A DNA stretch of 61,781 nt from the NCBI GenBank assembly GCA_945889495.1, contig CAMDBU010000012.1, positions 1-61,781 on the forward strand, read 5' to 3'. Both the position numbers and the translations under genes were made by a program. Under the pieces are notes generated by a model that worked only from the letters and a program-made list of their open reading frames with translations, was not told the origin of the DNA and searched no databases. Origin of the DNA: Syntrophobacter sp. SbD2 (GTDB lineage Bacteria; Desulfobacterota; Binatia; UBA9968). Positions within the stretch are counted from its first letter, which is position 1, and each line of letters starts with the position of its first letter. Shown here in pieces: positions 1-7,638 of the stretch.

Positions 1-150
1 AAAATTCCTTCCTTCCCCAGCACATTCGCAAAAAACTCCCTTTCCAACTCCACTTATTGCCATTCTTCGTGCCCTCAAAGCCCGCTTAACCCCGTGCCGT
101 TACGGCGATGCAGAGACTGAGATTGGGGTTTCCGGTCAGGCACTAATTAC

Positions 151-1203
151 ATGATGAAATTATTCCAGCTCATCTGCCTGCTGTTTCTTCTCTGCACCGG
201 CGCCAGCGCCCAACCCCAAGCGCCGTTTTACGAAGGCAAAAACATTCTTCTGGTGATCGGCACCGACGCCGGCGGCTCCGGCGATCTGCGCACCCGCGCG
301 ATCCTGCCGGCCTTGAAAAAACATATCCCCGGCCATCCCAACATCGTCGTCCAATACCTGCCCGGCGCCGGCGGCCGCAAAGCCGCCAATCATGTTTACA
401 CAACGGTGAAGCCCGACGGTCTCACCATCGGCGCCATGGTCACCGGCATGATCCAGGGGCCGCTGTTCGGCGAGAGCGACGTGCTCTACAACCTGGACAA
501 GTTTATTTATCTCGGCTCCCACGCGCGCTACGCGCCCTACGGTTTCATCAGCCGCAAAGCCGCCGGCTTTACCAGCAAAGAAAAACTCAGCGCCGCCACC
601 GGCGTGCGCATCGGCGCCCCCGCCGTCGGCCACAGCCTCTACACCATGGCGCGGCTGTTCGCCTACATGTTCGACATGAAAGAGCCGCGCTTCGTCACCG
701 GCTACACGCCGCGCGAAGTGGACTTCGCCCTGGAGCGCAACGAAGTCGACGCCCGTGTCAGCGTCTTGGACAGCCTGCTGACGCGCAACGCCGAATGGTT
801 CGACAAAGACCTGATCCACTTGAACGCCACCATCGACATTCCCAAGGACTTGAACCACAGCCATCCCAGACTCGCCAAACTCCCCGAGATCGAAATCTAC
901 GCCCGGTCCAATCAAGAGCGCCGCTTGATCGCCCTGTTCCGCGGCGTGCGCGGCATCGGCCAACCGTTTCTCGTCCCGCCCGGCACACCACCCGACCGCG
1001 TAAAGATTCTAAGAGACGCCATGCGCAAAGCCTTCGCCGATCCGGAATATTTGAAAGGCTACGAAAAACTAACCTCAGAACCCGCCATGCCTCTGGCACC
1101 GGAAGATTTCGAGAAGCAACTGCGCGAGCTACCGCGCGAAGCCGAGCTGATCGATTTGTTCAAGAAGTTTTCCGGACCGGGACCGCTGCCAAAACGATCT
1201 TAA
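151..1203 (+). CDS. Bug/TctC-family periplasmic solute-binding protein
   Basis: A 350-residue protein with a signal peptide (hydrophobic residues 5-17, Ala-Ser-Ala before Gln21). Features of the tripartite tricarboxylate transporter receptors are visible: an early 'GTDAGGSGD' segment, 'QYLPGAGGRKAANHVY' near residues 70-85, and 'LVPPGTPPDRVKILRDAMRKAFADPEY' near the end. Family members bind carboxylates in the periplasm and pass them to TctA/TctB membrane subunits. No tctA or tctB lies nearby, so this copy is an orphan here and its ligand cannot be read from sequence. The start at 151 gives a clean signal peptide; the ribosome site is weak. Confidence 0.85.
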   Translation: MMKLFQLICLLFLLCTGASAQPQAPFYEGKNILLVIGTDAGGSGDLRTRAILPALKKHIPGHPNIVVQYLPGAGGRKAANHVYTTVKPDGLTIGAMVTGMIQGPLFGESDVLYNLDKFIYLGSHARYAPYGFISRKAAGFTSKEKLSAATGVRIGAPAVGHSLYTMARLFAYMFDMKEPRFVTGYTPREVDFALERNEVDARVSVLDSLLTRNAEWFDKDLIHLNATIDIPKDLNHSHPRLAKLPEIEIYARSNQERRLIALFRGVRGIGQPFLVPPGTPPDRVKILRDAMRKAFADPEYLKGYEKLTSEPAMPLAPEDFEKQLRELPREAELIDLFKKFSGPGPLPKRS

Positions 1204-1268
1204 GAAAATTGTACCGGTGAGGCGCAGAGTAGCTAGCACGGCGGAGCCGCAACCGAACTCCGGAATGT

Positions 1269-1340
1269 CTCGCGCCAAGCACGCAAAGGGCGCAAAGAAA
1301 TTGTCTAAATAGTATCCTAACTTTGCGGCCTTGGCGCGAG
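1269..1340. repeat. Inverted repeat of the 'CGCAAAG' periodic family
   Basis: CTCGCGCCAAG (1269-1279) is exactly complementary to CTTGGCGCGAG (1330-1340); the arms continue into 'GCACGCAAAGGGCGCAAAG' and 'CTTTGCGGC'. A related 'CTCTGCGTCCTCGGCGTCTC' half-element follows at about 1368-1387. It fills the spacer between two convergent genes and could act as a terminator in RNA. Confidence 0.7.
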
Positions 1341-1440
1341 GAATATCCGAATCCGAAAGGAAGTACACTCTGCGTCCTCGGCGTCTCCGCGGTGCAATCA
1401 TCCGAGCCATGCTTCACATCATAGCCTGAGGACAGAGAAT

Positions 1441-1755
1441 CTACGGGAACCGCAGCAGGAGAATCCCACCAACCACCAGCGCCACACCGCCGAGCATTCT
1501 CCCGTTGACTTGCTCAGCGAACAGAAAATAACCGGCGGCCACGGCGAGCAGCGCTTCCAGCCCGAGAACAACAACGTAACTCGATCCCAGCGTTTCCTGT
1601 TTCATCGCGAAGGCCTGCACCAGCGCGCCGGCGCTAAAAACCACCACGAGTCCCAAGGCCGGCAGCCAGCGCGTCAGGCCGGCGGAATGTTTCATGAACA
1701 CGCCGCCGGCGACGTACAATGCCGCCGCGAGAGTATAAAGAGCCAAAGCTTTCAT
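1441..1755 (-). CDS. SMR-like four-helix membrane protein lacking the coupling Glu
   Basis: A 104-residue protein with four hydrophobic segments (about 4-22, 30-49, 58-78, 84-103), the size and layout of small multidrug resistance transporters. 'FMKHSAGLTR' at the end of helix 1 resembles 'LMKFSEGFTR' of EmrE. In an unaided alignment the essential membrane Glu14 of EmrE/Gdx falls on Tyr14 here, so classical proton-coupled export is doubtful. Alternatives are a heterodimeric SMR partner or a half-size EamA-type lipid or metabolite flippase. Start at 1755; it stands alone. Confidence 0.65.
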   Translation of the reverse strand: MKALALYTLAAALYVAGGVFMKHSAGLTRWLPALGLVVVFSAGALVQAFAMKQETLGSSYVVVLGLEALLAVAAGYFLFAEQVNGRMLGGVALVVGGILLLRFP

Positions 1756-1912
1756 GTTCGATTCGTCACAGGTTCCCGCGATATAAGGCCAGCATGACTA
1801 CTTCGCTGAAATCTCCAGGAGACGATCTTCGACTGAAGCATCTTACGAACTCTGCGATCTCTGTTTTGCTATCCATGATAGTTTGCGCGGTTTGCGCAAG
1901 TATTCCGGAGGA

Positions 1913-2002
1913 CTCACCGCAGAGACGCCGAGGTCGCGGAGTAAAGAATCTCTGAATAAAATACCTTCCGGCCTCTGTGATCTCTGTGCCCTCTGTGGTG
2001 AG
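1913..2002. repeat. Inverted repeat of the 'CACAGAG' periodic family in a 323-bp spacer
   Basis: The spacer 1756-2078 has no convincing gene. It holds arms CTCACCGCAGAGACGCCGAGG (1913-1933, in reading order) and a right arm ending CCCTCTGTGGTGAG (1989-2002), with CTCTGTGAT, CTCTGTGCC, CTCTGTGGT as nine-base units. The region is between a gene ending divergently at 1755 and the end of the HEAT gene at 2079. Confidence 0.65.
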
Positions 2003-2078
2003 ACATTCTTCATGAAAATCTACCATGACCCATGGGCTGCTGCGCTACGCAAAGTAGATGCCGACCAGTACTCCTCGC

Positions 2079-3698
2079 TCACGCGCCGATCAGCTTCAAC
2101 TTGTTCTTGGCGTTCTTGCCGATCTTATTGCGCGGGAATTTTTCGCCGACGTGCTCAAGCAGATCGATGCCCAGGCCGCGCTCCTGACCGCTGCGCTCCA
2201 CCATGGCGAAACCGAGGGCGAACAAATCTTCGGCTTCGAGGCACTTTTCTTTGCGCAGGGTTTCGAACACTGGGTAAGCCGAGCCGCGGTACAGCCCGGC
2301 CAGCAACTCCACCGCCGGGTGCTGGCGGTTGGTCGCCACCGTGTGGGCGTGGAGTTTCAACTGCGCCAGCGCCAAGATGTAGCGATGTTCGGGTTTGAAG
2401 TCGGCGAAGTCTTTGAGCGGCGTCAAAAATCCCACCGACTCTTTGTACTTCTTGCCCTTCACCAGCTTGACGCCTTGTTCCGCCATCTGGTTGTAAACGA
2501 ACTCGACGTCGGCGCTCTTGAGAACATGCAGGAACGCCGTCTGAATCCGCTCCTCGGCGGCGACCGCTTGCTGCAAGCGTTTCCATAGGCCGTCGAGGGT
2601 GTCTTGGCGCCACTTGCCTTCGAAGGACGGCAGCAGCTCGGCGATGCTCCAGGCCTTGCTCGGGTCGGCGCAGGTGCTGAGCTCCTTGAGCAAAACGTTA
2701 CGCGCTTCGGGAATTTTGCGTAGCGAGCTGGCCGCCACGTCGCGCTTGCGGTAGTCGGCGTCGCCCAGCTCTTCGACCAAGGTGCGGATGGTCGCCGGCG
2801 TGGCGACATCGCCCATCTTGCGCAGGGCGAACTTTTGCAGATCGGAGTGCGGGCTCTGCATCAGCTTGGTGAGCAAGGATCGGGAATCGTCGGGCAACTC
2901 ATGGGCATCGAGGATATCGATGACCAGCCGGGTCGCTTCGGAATACTCCGCCTCTTCGAGGATCGGCAAGAGCTTGGCGTATTCGTCCTTGCGCAGCTCC
3001 TGCTCGCGCAAGCAGCGCAGCAGCGCGACTAATGCGTGACCGCGCACCGCCGGATGCTGCTCGGCGCCGATGTATTTGATCAGCCAGCGGCGCGCCTGCG
3101 GTTTGCCCAGCTGGCCCAAGAGCCGCATCGTCGATACCGTCGCCGGCCGTTGCTGTTTGACGTCCAACTTGGCGGCGAAGGCGTCGACTTCGTCGTAGAA
3201 GCCGTCGAGATCCTTGGCTTCCATCTCGCGCAGTGCCGGCGTCAGCAAATCGCAAATGGCTTTGTTGGTCTCGTCGGTGCCGGCGTTGAGCATCTGCAAC
3301 AACCCCTTCAACGCCGCCTTGCCGCGCACCGCCGCCAGCACCCGCGCTCCGTTCAGCTGCCAGACCCGCGTGGCTTCCTTGGCCGCTTGCACGATCGCCG
3401 GCACCGCCGCCTGGCCGCTCGCCGTCAGCGAACGGACGGCGCGCTCCTGGATCTCCCGGTCGCCGTCGTCGAGCATCTTGAGCAGCTGCACGGTATTGTT
3501 CTTCGGCTGCACCTCTTCGAAATAGCGCAGGGCGTAGTCTTTCAGCACCGGATGGGCGCCGTCGAGCAGGCTGCCGACCAATTTGGTCGTCGCCGCGTTG
3601 CTGATCTTCAGCGCGCCCAACACCAGCAAGCCAGCGCAGCGCTGCTCGACATTGCCCTTTTCCACCAGCGTCAAAAGATCCTGTAACGTATTGTCCAT
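2079..3698 (-). CDS. HEAT-repeat scaffold protein
   Basis: A 539-residue soluble protein made largely of paired helices of about 30-40 residues with HEAT/PBS-lyase-like spacing, e.g. 'LKDYALRYFEEV', 'EIQERAVRSLTASGQAAVPAIVQAAKEA', 'VRGHALVALLRCL', 'LQKFALRKMGDVATPATIRTLVEELGDADYRKRDVAASSLRKI'. No catalytic motif and no signal peptide were found, so a cytoplasmic protein-binding scaffold is likely. The C-terminal ~130 residues (ending 'NKIGKNAKNKLKLIGA') look TPR-like. The partner cannot be inferred because the neighbours are unrelated. Start ATG at 3698 has only a weak ribosome site. Confidence 0.75.
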   Translation of the reverse strand: MDNTLQDLLTLVEKGNVEQRCAGLLVLGALKISNAATTKLVGSLLDGAHPVLKDYALRYFEEVQPKNNTVQLLKMLDDGDREIQERAVRSLTASGQAAVPAIVQAAKEATRVWQLNGARVLAAVRGKAALKGLLQMLNAGTDETNKAICDLLTPALREMEAKDLDGFYDEVDAFAAKLDVKQQRPATVSTMRLLGQLGKPQARRWLIKYIGAEQHPAVRGHALVALLRCLREQELRKDEYAKLLPILEEAEYSEATRLVIDILDAHELPDDSRSLLTKLMQSPHSDLQKFALRKMGDVATPATIRTLVEELGDADYRKRDVAASSLRKIPEARNVLLKELSTCADPSKAWSIAELLPSFEGKWRQDTLDGLWKRLQQAVAAEERIQTAFLHVLKSADVEFVYNQMAEQGVKLVKGKKYKESVGFLTPLKDFADFKPEHRYILALAQLKLHAHTVATNRQHPAVELLAGLYRGSAYPVFETLRKEKCLEAEDLFALGFAMVERSGQERGLGIDLLEHVGEKFPRNKIGKNAKNKLKLIGA

Positions 3699-3729
3699 AC
3701 GCCTATCTCAAGCGTAAATCCGGTGTGAA

Positions 3730-3829
3730 AGTCAAGGTGCGACGGAGCGTCTCGGGTCTCGTGTCCGGCGTCCGGTGTTCAACTCTGGACCCGAGACACT
3801 GGACGCGAGACCTTCCGTCGGCTTGACTC
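3730..3829. repeat. Hairpin built from CGAGAC-type heptamers
   Basis: The right arm contains consecutive heptamers CTGGACC, CGAGACA, CTGGACG, CGAGACC (3785-3812). The left arm (about 3751-3780) carries the complementary GGGTCTC, GTGTCCG, GCGTCCG, GTGTTCA. Outside these, AGTCAAG and CGACGGA on the left match their complements on the right, giving an imperfect ~100-nt hairpin just before the peptidase gene at 3874. Confidence 0.65.
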
Positions 3830-3873
3830 GACGCTCGATAGCCGATACGAACGGCAAATCCCAAGGAGACAAA

Positions 3874-5031
3874 ATGTTCTATCCAGATTTAACTTCGTTC
3901 GGCGTCGACATGGCCCGTTTCAAACGCGAGCGCTTGGCGCGCTTGCAAGGCGAGATGAAGCGCCAGGGCTTGGGCGCGCTCTTGCTGACCGATTTTTTGA
4001 ACATCCGCTACGCCACCGACACCGTGATGATGTTGGGCCTGCGCGCCACCGGCATTCAGCGCTTCGCGCTGGTGCCAGCCGAGGGCGAGCCGATCGTCTG
4101 CCAGCGCGAGCTGGCGCGCCGCAGTAACTACCGCAACATGCGCTTCGACGCCTACATGTTCGCCATGCGCCCGCCCATCGCCACCGACGACTTCGTCGAT
4201 CAGGCGATCGCCGGCTTGAAGGAATTGGGCGTCGCCGGCGAGCGCGTCGGCATCGACTATTTGAACTTATCGGCAATCGATGGACTGAAGGCCAAGGGAA
4301 TCAACTTGGTCGACGGCTGCCAAGCGGTGCATCAAGCTCGGGTGGTGAAAACCGTCGACGAGATCCAACTCATCCGCTGGACCACCAAGGCGAAAGCTAA
4401 GGGCTACGATCTCGTGCGCACCGCGCTGCGCCAAGCCGATCCGCCGGAGGATCGCTTGAGCCGCATCATGCTCGACTATCTAATGGACTGTGGCTTCGAG
4501 GCTGGCAGCGAATTTATCTCGATCTACGATTCGTCGACCATCGACACCCGGCCGCACAACGAACCGATGGGCGCCGATCTTGTCGTCAAAGACGGCGACT
4601 TAGTGATCTGCGACGCCACCGTCGCCGGCCCGGGCGGCTACTATAGCGATTTCGCCCGCACCTTTAGCCGCGGCACGCCGACGGCGGCGACCAAGCAGCG
4701 CTATAAGGAAGCCTACGGCGCGCTCCAAGAAGCGATCCAGTTCGTCCGCCCCGGCTCCTGCGCCGAAGCGTTTAAATCCTTCGGCAAAGGCGCCAGCGCC
4801 AGACTGCCCGGCTTCGACGGCTTCCACGGCGTCGGCCTATGTATCTATGAATCTCCCTGGCTGCGCGGCGGCGACCCGGAAAAGTACATGATCTCGCTGG
4901 AAGAAAACATGATCGTCGCCTGCGAGATCAACCACTACCCGGTGAAACTCGAACACCTGCTGCGCGTGACCAAAGACGGTCCAGAAATCCTGTCCGAATA
5001 TCCGGTGGACCCAGAGCTGGTTCCGGCCTAG
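3874..5031 (+). CDS. M24-family metallopeptidase (Xaa-Pro aminopeptidase/creatinase fold)
   Basis: A 385-residue protein. I chose ATG 3874 because AAGGAG lies at 3863-3868; an upstream in-frame start at 3775 lies inside a hairpin repeat. The N-terminal half is a creatinase-type domain ('MKRQGLGALLLTDFLNIRYATD'). The C-terminal pita-bread domain has the expected ligand order: Asp in 'VICDATVAGP', Asp in 'YYSDFARTF', His in 'GFHGVGL', Glu in 'MIVACEI'. Family members hydrolyse X-Pro dipeptides, creatine or related amide bonds. Without a neighbouring pathway the substrate is open. Confidence 0.85.
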   Translation: MFYPDLTSFGVDMARFKRERLARLQGEMKRQGLGALLLTDFLNIRYATDTVMMLGLRATGIQRFALVPAEGEPIVCQRELARRSNYRNMRFDAYMFAMRPPIATDDFVDQAIAGLKELGVAGERVGIDYLNLSAIDGLKAKGINLVDGCQAVHQARVVKTVDEIQLIRWTTKAKAKGYDLVRTALRQADPPEDRLSRIMLDYLMDCGFEAGSEFISIYDSSTIDTRPHNEPMGADLVVKDGDLVICDATVAGPGGYYSDFARTFSRGTPTAATKQRYKEAYGALQEAIQFVRPGSCAEAFKSFGKGASARLPGFDGFHGVGLCIYESPWLRGGDPEKYMISLEENMIVACEINHYPVKLEHLLRVTKDGPEILSEYPVDPELVPA

Positions 5032-5040
5032 GAAGAAGAA

Positions 5041-5251
5041 TTTAACCACAAAGAGCACAAAGGTCACAAAAGCGGAAGATTCGGAATCGGAGTATTAACC
5101 GCAAAGAACGCAAGGTACGCAAAGGGGAAATCGGATTCGTAGGGGCGCAGCAAGCTGCGCCCTTTTTCTATGCGACCTTTGCGTTCTTTGCGGTTAATAA
5201 TTCCGAATCCGAATCCCAAATTTTGTGCCCTTTGTGCTCTTTGTGGTTAAA
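5041..5251. repeat. 211-bp nested palindrome of CACAAAG/CGCAAAG repeats
   Basis: The outer arms are 5041-5070 and 5221-5251: AACCACAAAG, GCACAAAGG and the complement, with one mismatch over about 30 bases. The inner arms are 5095-5124 and 5170-5197 (TTAACCGCAAAGAACGCAA and its complement). Between them, ATTCGGAATCGGA faces TCCGAATCCGAAT. The centre is a separate GC hairpin. It lies between two convergent genes, 9 bp from each stop codon, so RNA from either strand would fold into a long hairpin. Confidence 0.9.
5143..5167 (+). terminator. Rho-independent terminator at the palindrome centre
   Basis: GGGCGCAG (5143-5150), loop CAAG, CTGCGCCC (5155-5162), then TTTTT (5163-5167). It is well placed to end transcription of the M24 peptidase gene on the plus strand. 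It also belongs to the GGGGCG palindrome family seen elsewhere in the window. Confidence 0.75.
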
Positions 5252-5260
5252 TCCCCGCGC

Positions 5261-6103
5261 TCAATCGAAAAACGCTAGCGTGCGCATCTCGATGCTCTCG
5301 CGCGCCGGTGCGTTGGCGGGGCTGTTGGGGTCGTCGAAGGCGGCGTGGGCCGACCAGCGGGCGCGGCCGTCTTTCATCGAATCGTAGCACTTGAAGACAA
5401 TCGCTTCGTCGGTCCGCATGTTGGGGAAGTAGAACCAGCGATGGCCGGGGTTGTACTTCAGATGATAGATCTCGCCGACCCGGTCCGGGTAGCGCCGCTC
5501 GGTGCCGACCAGATCTTTCGGCTCGATACTGGTCGAGTCGGCGATCGCCAGCGGCGCCGACACCACCGGATTGCGCACCGGGCGCCACACTTGGATGACG
5601 CTGAAGCGCTTTTTGATCAGCGCCTCGGCTTCTTCCTTGGGCAGTAAATCGCGCACCCGCTGCGGCCCGGACCATTCAGTGTAATCATTATGCACGCTGC
5701 GCACCGGCCGGCTGGCGAACTTCTCCTCGCGCACTTCGTCGTTCTCGGCGCGTAAAGTGTGATCGAAGACCAAGACTCGTGCCGCGCCGGTGCAGCGCTT
5801 GACCAGTTGCTCGATCTCCGGATAGTAAACCCGCTTGACCTCATCGTCGTTGTAAAAGTCACGTACCTGGGTCTCTTGCCTGACCAAGAGAAACCCTTCG
5901 CGCTCCAGCGAGAACACCCCGTCATGTAAGCGGCCATTGCGGATCGTCACCGGGTGCGCTTGATATTTGCCGGTGTTTTCGGTGACACGCACTTGGCCGG
6001 GCGCATTGGATTTGGTCATCGGCTTTTCACCCGTGTCGATCGTATAGTTCAACGTTGACTGCACCGACTCGATGGCTGAATTCTGTTCGCTGGCCTGCAA
6101 CAT
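5261..6103 (-). CDS. CmcJ/NvfI (AsaB-like) family oxidoreductase
   Basis: A 280-residue cytosolic protein related to the CmcJ/AsaB group, whose members are Fe/2-oxoglutarate-type or cofactor-less oxygenases of secondary metabolism. Typical features seen are 'RSVHNDYTEWSGPQRVRDLL' near residue 145, 'FSVIQVWRPVRNPVVSAPLAIAD' near 175, and the C-terminal 'RWFYFPNMRTDEAIVFKCYDS ... ARWSAHAAFDDP'. The start ATG at 6103 has GGGAGG directly upstream; a TTG at 6115 would overlap that site. It converges on the M24 peptidase across the nested palindrome. The substrate is unknown. Confidence 0.75.
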   Translation of the reverse strand: MLQASEQNSAIESVQSTLNYTIDTGEKPMTKSNAPGQVRVTENTGKYQAHPVTIRNGRLHDGVFSLEREGFLLVRQETQVRDFYNDDEVKRVYYPEIEQLVKRCTGAARVLVFDHTLRAENDEVREEKFASRPVRSVHNDYTEWSGPQRVRDLLPKEEAEALIKKRFSVIQVWRPVRNPVVSAPLAIADSTSIEPKDLVGTERRYPDRVGEIYHLKYNPGHRWFYFPNMRTDEAIVFKCYDSMKDGRARWSAHAAFDDPNSPANAPARESIEMRTLAFFD

Positions 6104-6119
6104 AAAACCTCCCAAAGAC

Positions 6120-6300
6120 GGGCGGGTTTCAAACCCGCCCCGACAATTAGATTCTTGTTTTGCGCTTTTTGCGGTTAATTATCCGATTCCAGTTTTCACC
6201 CTTTGTGTACTTTGCGTTCTTTGCGGTCAATCATCCGAATCCGAAACTCTTAATCTATGTGAACCTTGTGCTCTTTGTGGTTAAACTTCCGAATCCGAAA
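6120..6300. repeat. Palindrome plus three periodic half-elements
   Basis: GGGCGGGTTT (6120-6129), C, AAACCCGCCC (6131-6140) is a perfect palindrome just before the CmcJ-like gene. Then come three same-orientation half-elements, each ending TTTG(T/C)GG(T/C)(T/C)AA and followed by TCCGAATCCGA or TCCGATTCC: about 6155-6190, 6198-6245 and 6268-6300. They lie between the CmcJ-like gene and the binding protein that ends at 6310. Confidence 0.75.
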
Positions 6301-6309
6301 TTCCCCCGC

Positions 6310-7368
6310 TCACGCCTTCCTGCCGATCTCGCGCAGCGTCTTCTGCCACTTGGTCGCCGCGCTGTCGTATTGATCGGTATTCATCCCCGCTTCGGGATAC
6401 CAGCGCTTGAAGCCGAAGTCCTTGGACGGACTGCCGAACTGCAAGTCTTCGAGAATTTTCTGCCCCTCGGGGCTCAAGATAAAATCCGCCAGCAACACCG
6501 CGCCATGGGGATGGGGCGCCTGATAAATAATCGACGTGCCGCCGGCATTGGTCGGCACGCCCTCCATCGCCACCCAGTCGATGGGCGCGCCTTTGAGCTT
6601 GGACTCCATCGCATGATCGCGGAAGATCGACGGCGAGAGCGGCACTTCGCCGGAGATCGCCAAGTCGGCCATCGCCCGGCCCGACACGGAATGCAGATTG
6701 ATGTCCTGCGCTTTGAGTTTATTGGCGAACCCTTCGCCTTTGAACTTGAGCATGGCGCCGATCATGCGCACGCCGGTATCGCTGGTGGTCATGCCCATCT
6801 TGCCCTTGAGCTGGGGATTGAGCAGGCCGTCGAAATTCTTCGGCACCGAGGCGCCGGCGATCAATTTGGGATTGTAACCGACGCCGATGAAGCTCTCGCG
6901 ATTGACGCCCCAATAGTAAAGCCCATTGCCGGCGCTCTCCTTGGCGTGGGCCGGATACTTCGCCAAATGCGGCGAAGTGTAAACCGCCAACAGCCCATCC
7001 TCGCGCAGGCTCTTGAGCAGCGGCAAAGTGGTCTCGATGGTATCGACCAAATACTGCCGCGCCTTGGCTTCCGAAGTAATCCGCGCCATCAAATCGTTGC
7101 TCGCCGCCCGGTAGACCTCGACCTTGACGGCATATTTTTTTTCAAATCCAAGAGCCAGCTCCTTGTACGAACTGCCGGCCAGCGAGGTGTACCAGTTGAC
7201 TTTCCCCTCCGCCCTGGCGCCGGCAACGAGAATCTTCTCCCGGTCCGCGCCAGAGTAGGCGACCAGCTCGGACAAAGTGCCGGGCTTTTTCCCCTGAGCG
7301 AAAATAATCGCCGGCGTGCCGGCCACAAATAAGAATGCGACGACCAGTTGTCGTAAACGAGAAATCAC
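6310..7368 (-). CDS. Family 1 extracellular solute-binding protein (iron-type)
   Basis: A 352-residue periplasmic binding protein with a signal peptide (hydrophobic to about residue 20, 'IIFAQ'). It has the FbpA/AfuA-like 'ADREKILVAGARAEGKVNWYTSL' start and 'FEKKYAVKVEVYRAASNDLMARI', and ends in 'PHPHGAVLLADFILSPEGQKIL'. GTG start at 7368 with GGAG upstream. It is clearly paralogous to the protein at 12175-13236. No permease or ATPase gene is nearby, so iron or another ligand is a family-level guess. Confidence 0.85.
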   Translation of the reverse strand: MISRLRQLVVAFLFVAGTPAIIFAQGKKPGTLSELVAYSGADREKILVAGARAEGKVNWYTSLAGSSYKELALGFEKKYAVKVEVYRAASNDLMARITSEAKARQYLVDTIETTLPLLKSLREDGLLAVYTSPHLAKYPAHAKESAGNGLYYWGVNRESFIGVGYNPKLIAGASVPKNFDGLLNPQLKGKMGMTTSDTGVRMIGAMLKFKGEGFANKLKAQDINLHSVSGRAMADLAISGEVPLSPSIFRDHAMESKLKGAPIDWVAMEGVPTNAGGTSIIYQAPHPHGAVLLADFILSPEGQKILEDLQFGSPSKDFGFKRWYPEAGMNTDQYDSAATKWQKTLREIGRKA

Positions 7369-7424
7369 TTAATCTCCAAATTCTTCGATCGCGTTTGATT
7401 TATCCGATTGGGCGGCCACCGCCC

Positions 7425-7630
7425 CCAGCCCCTGGGCGTATGCCATACGCCCCTACCTCGGAATTGGTCCGAGTCCGTTGTCCGAGGGCGCGATTGATCG
7501 CGCCCCTTTGAGTCCTTTGTGCTCTTTGTGGTTAATTATCCGAATCCGATTCCGAACCCTTTGAGCCCTTTGCGTTCCGATCGCCCTGAGCACCGTCGAA
7601 GGGTGCGGCCAATCATCCGAATCCGACTCT
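7425..7630. repeat. Repeat-filled spacer: two GGGCG palindromes, periodic half-elements, and a CCTGAGC motif
   Basis: GGGCGTATG, C, CATACGCCC (7434-7452) and GGGCGCGATTGATCGCGCCC (7486-7505) are perfect palindromes. They are followed by a CTTTGTGCTCTTTGTGG half-element with TCCGAATCCGATTCCGA, a second half-element, and CCCTGAGCACCGTCGAAGGG (7584-7603), a motif repeated in variant form at 11992-12010. Confidence 0.8.
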
Positions 7631-7638
7631 TCTCTTCT

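Noticed and set aside
160-963. 267-codon minus-strand open frame
   Set aside because: Antisense to the Bug/TctC gene, which has a signal peptide and clear family motifs.
1883-2398. 171-codon plus-strand frame
   Set aside because: Runs through CACAGAG repeats and antisense to the HEAT protein; low-complexity translation.
5041-5251. Periodic repeats considered as a CRISPR array
   Set aside because: Units are 9 bases, drift in sequence, lack unique spacers of constant length and no cas genes are present.
6160-7332. 390-codon plus-strand open frame
   Set aside because: Antisense to the solute-binding protein gene, begins in repeats, and has the His/Arg/Gly-rich composition typical of shadow frames in GC-rich DNA.
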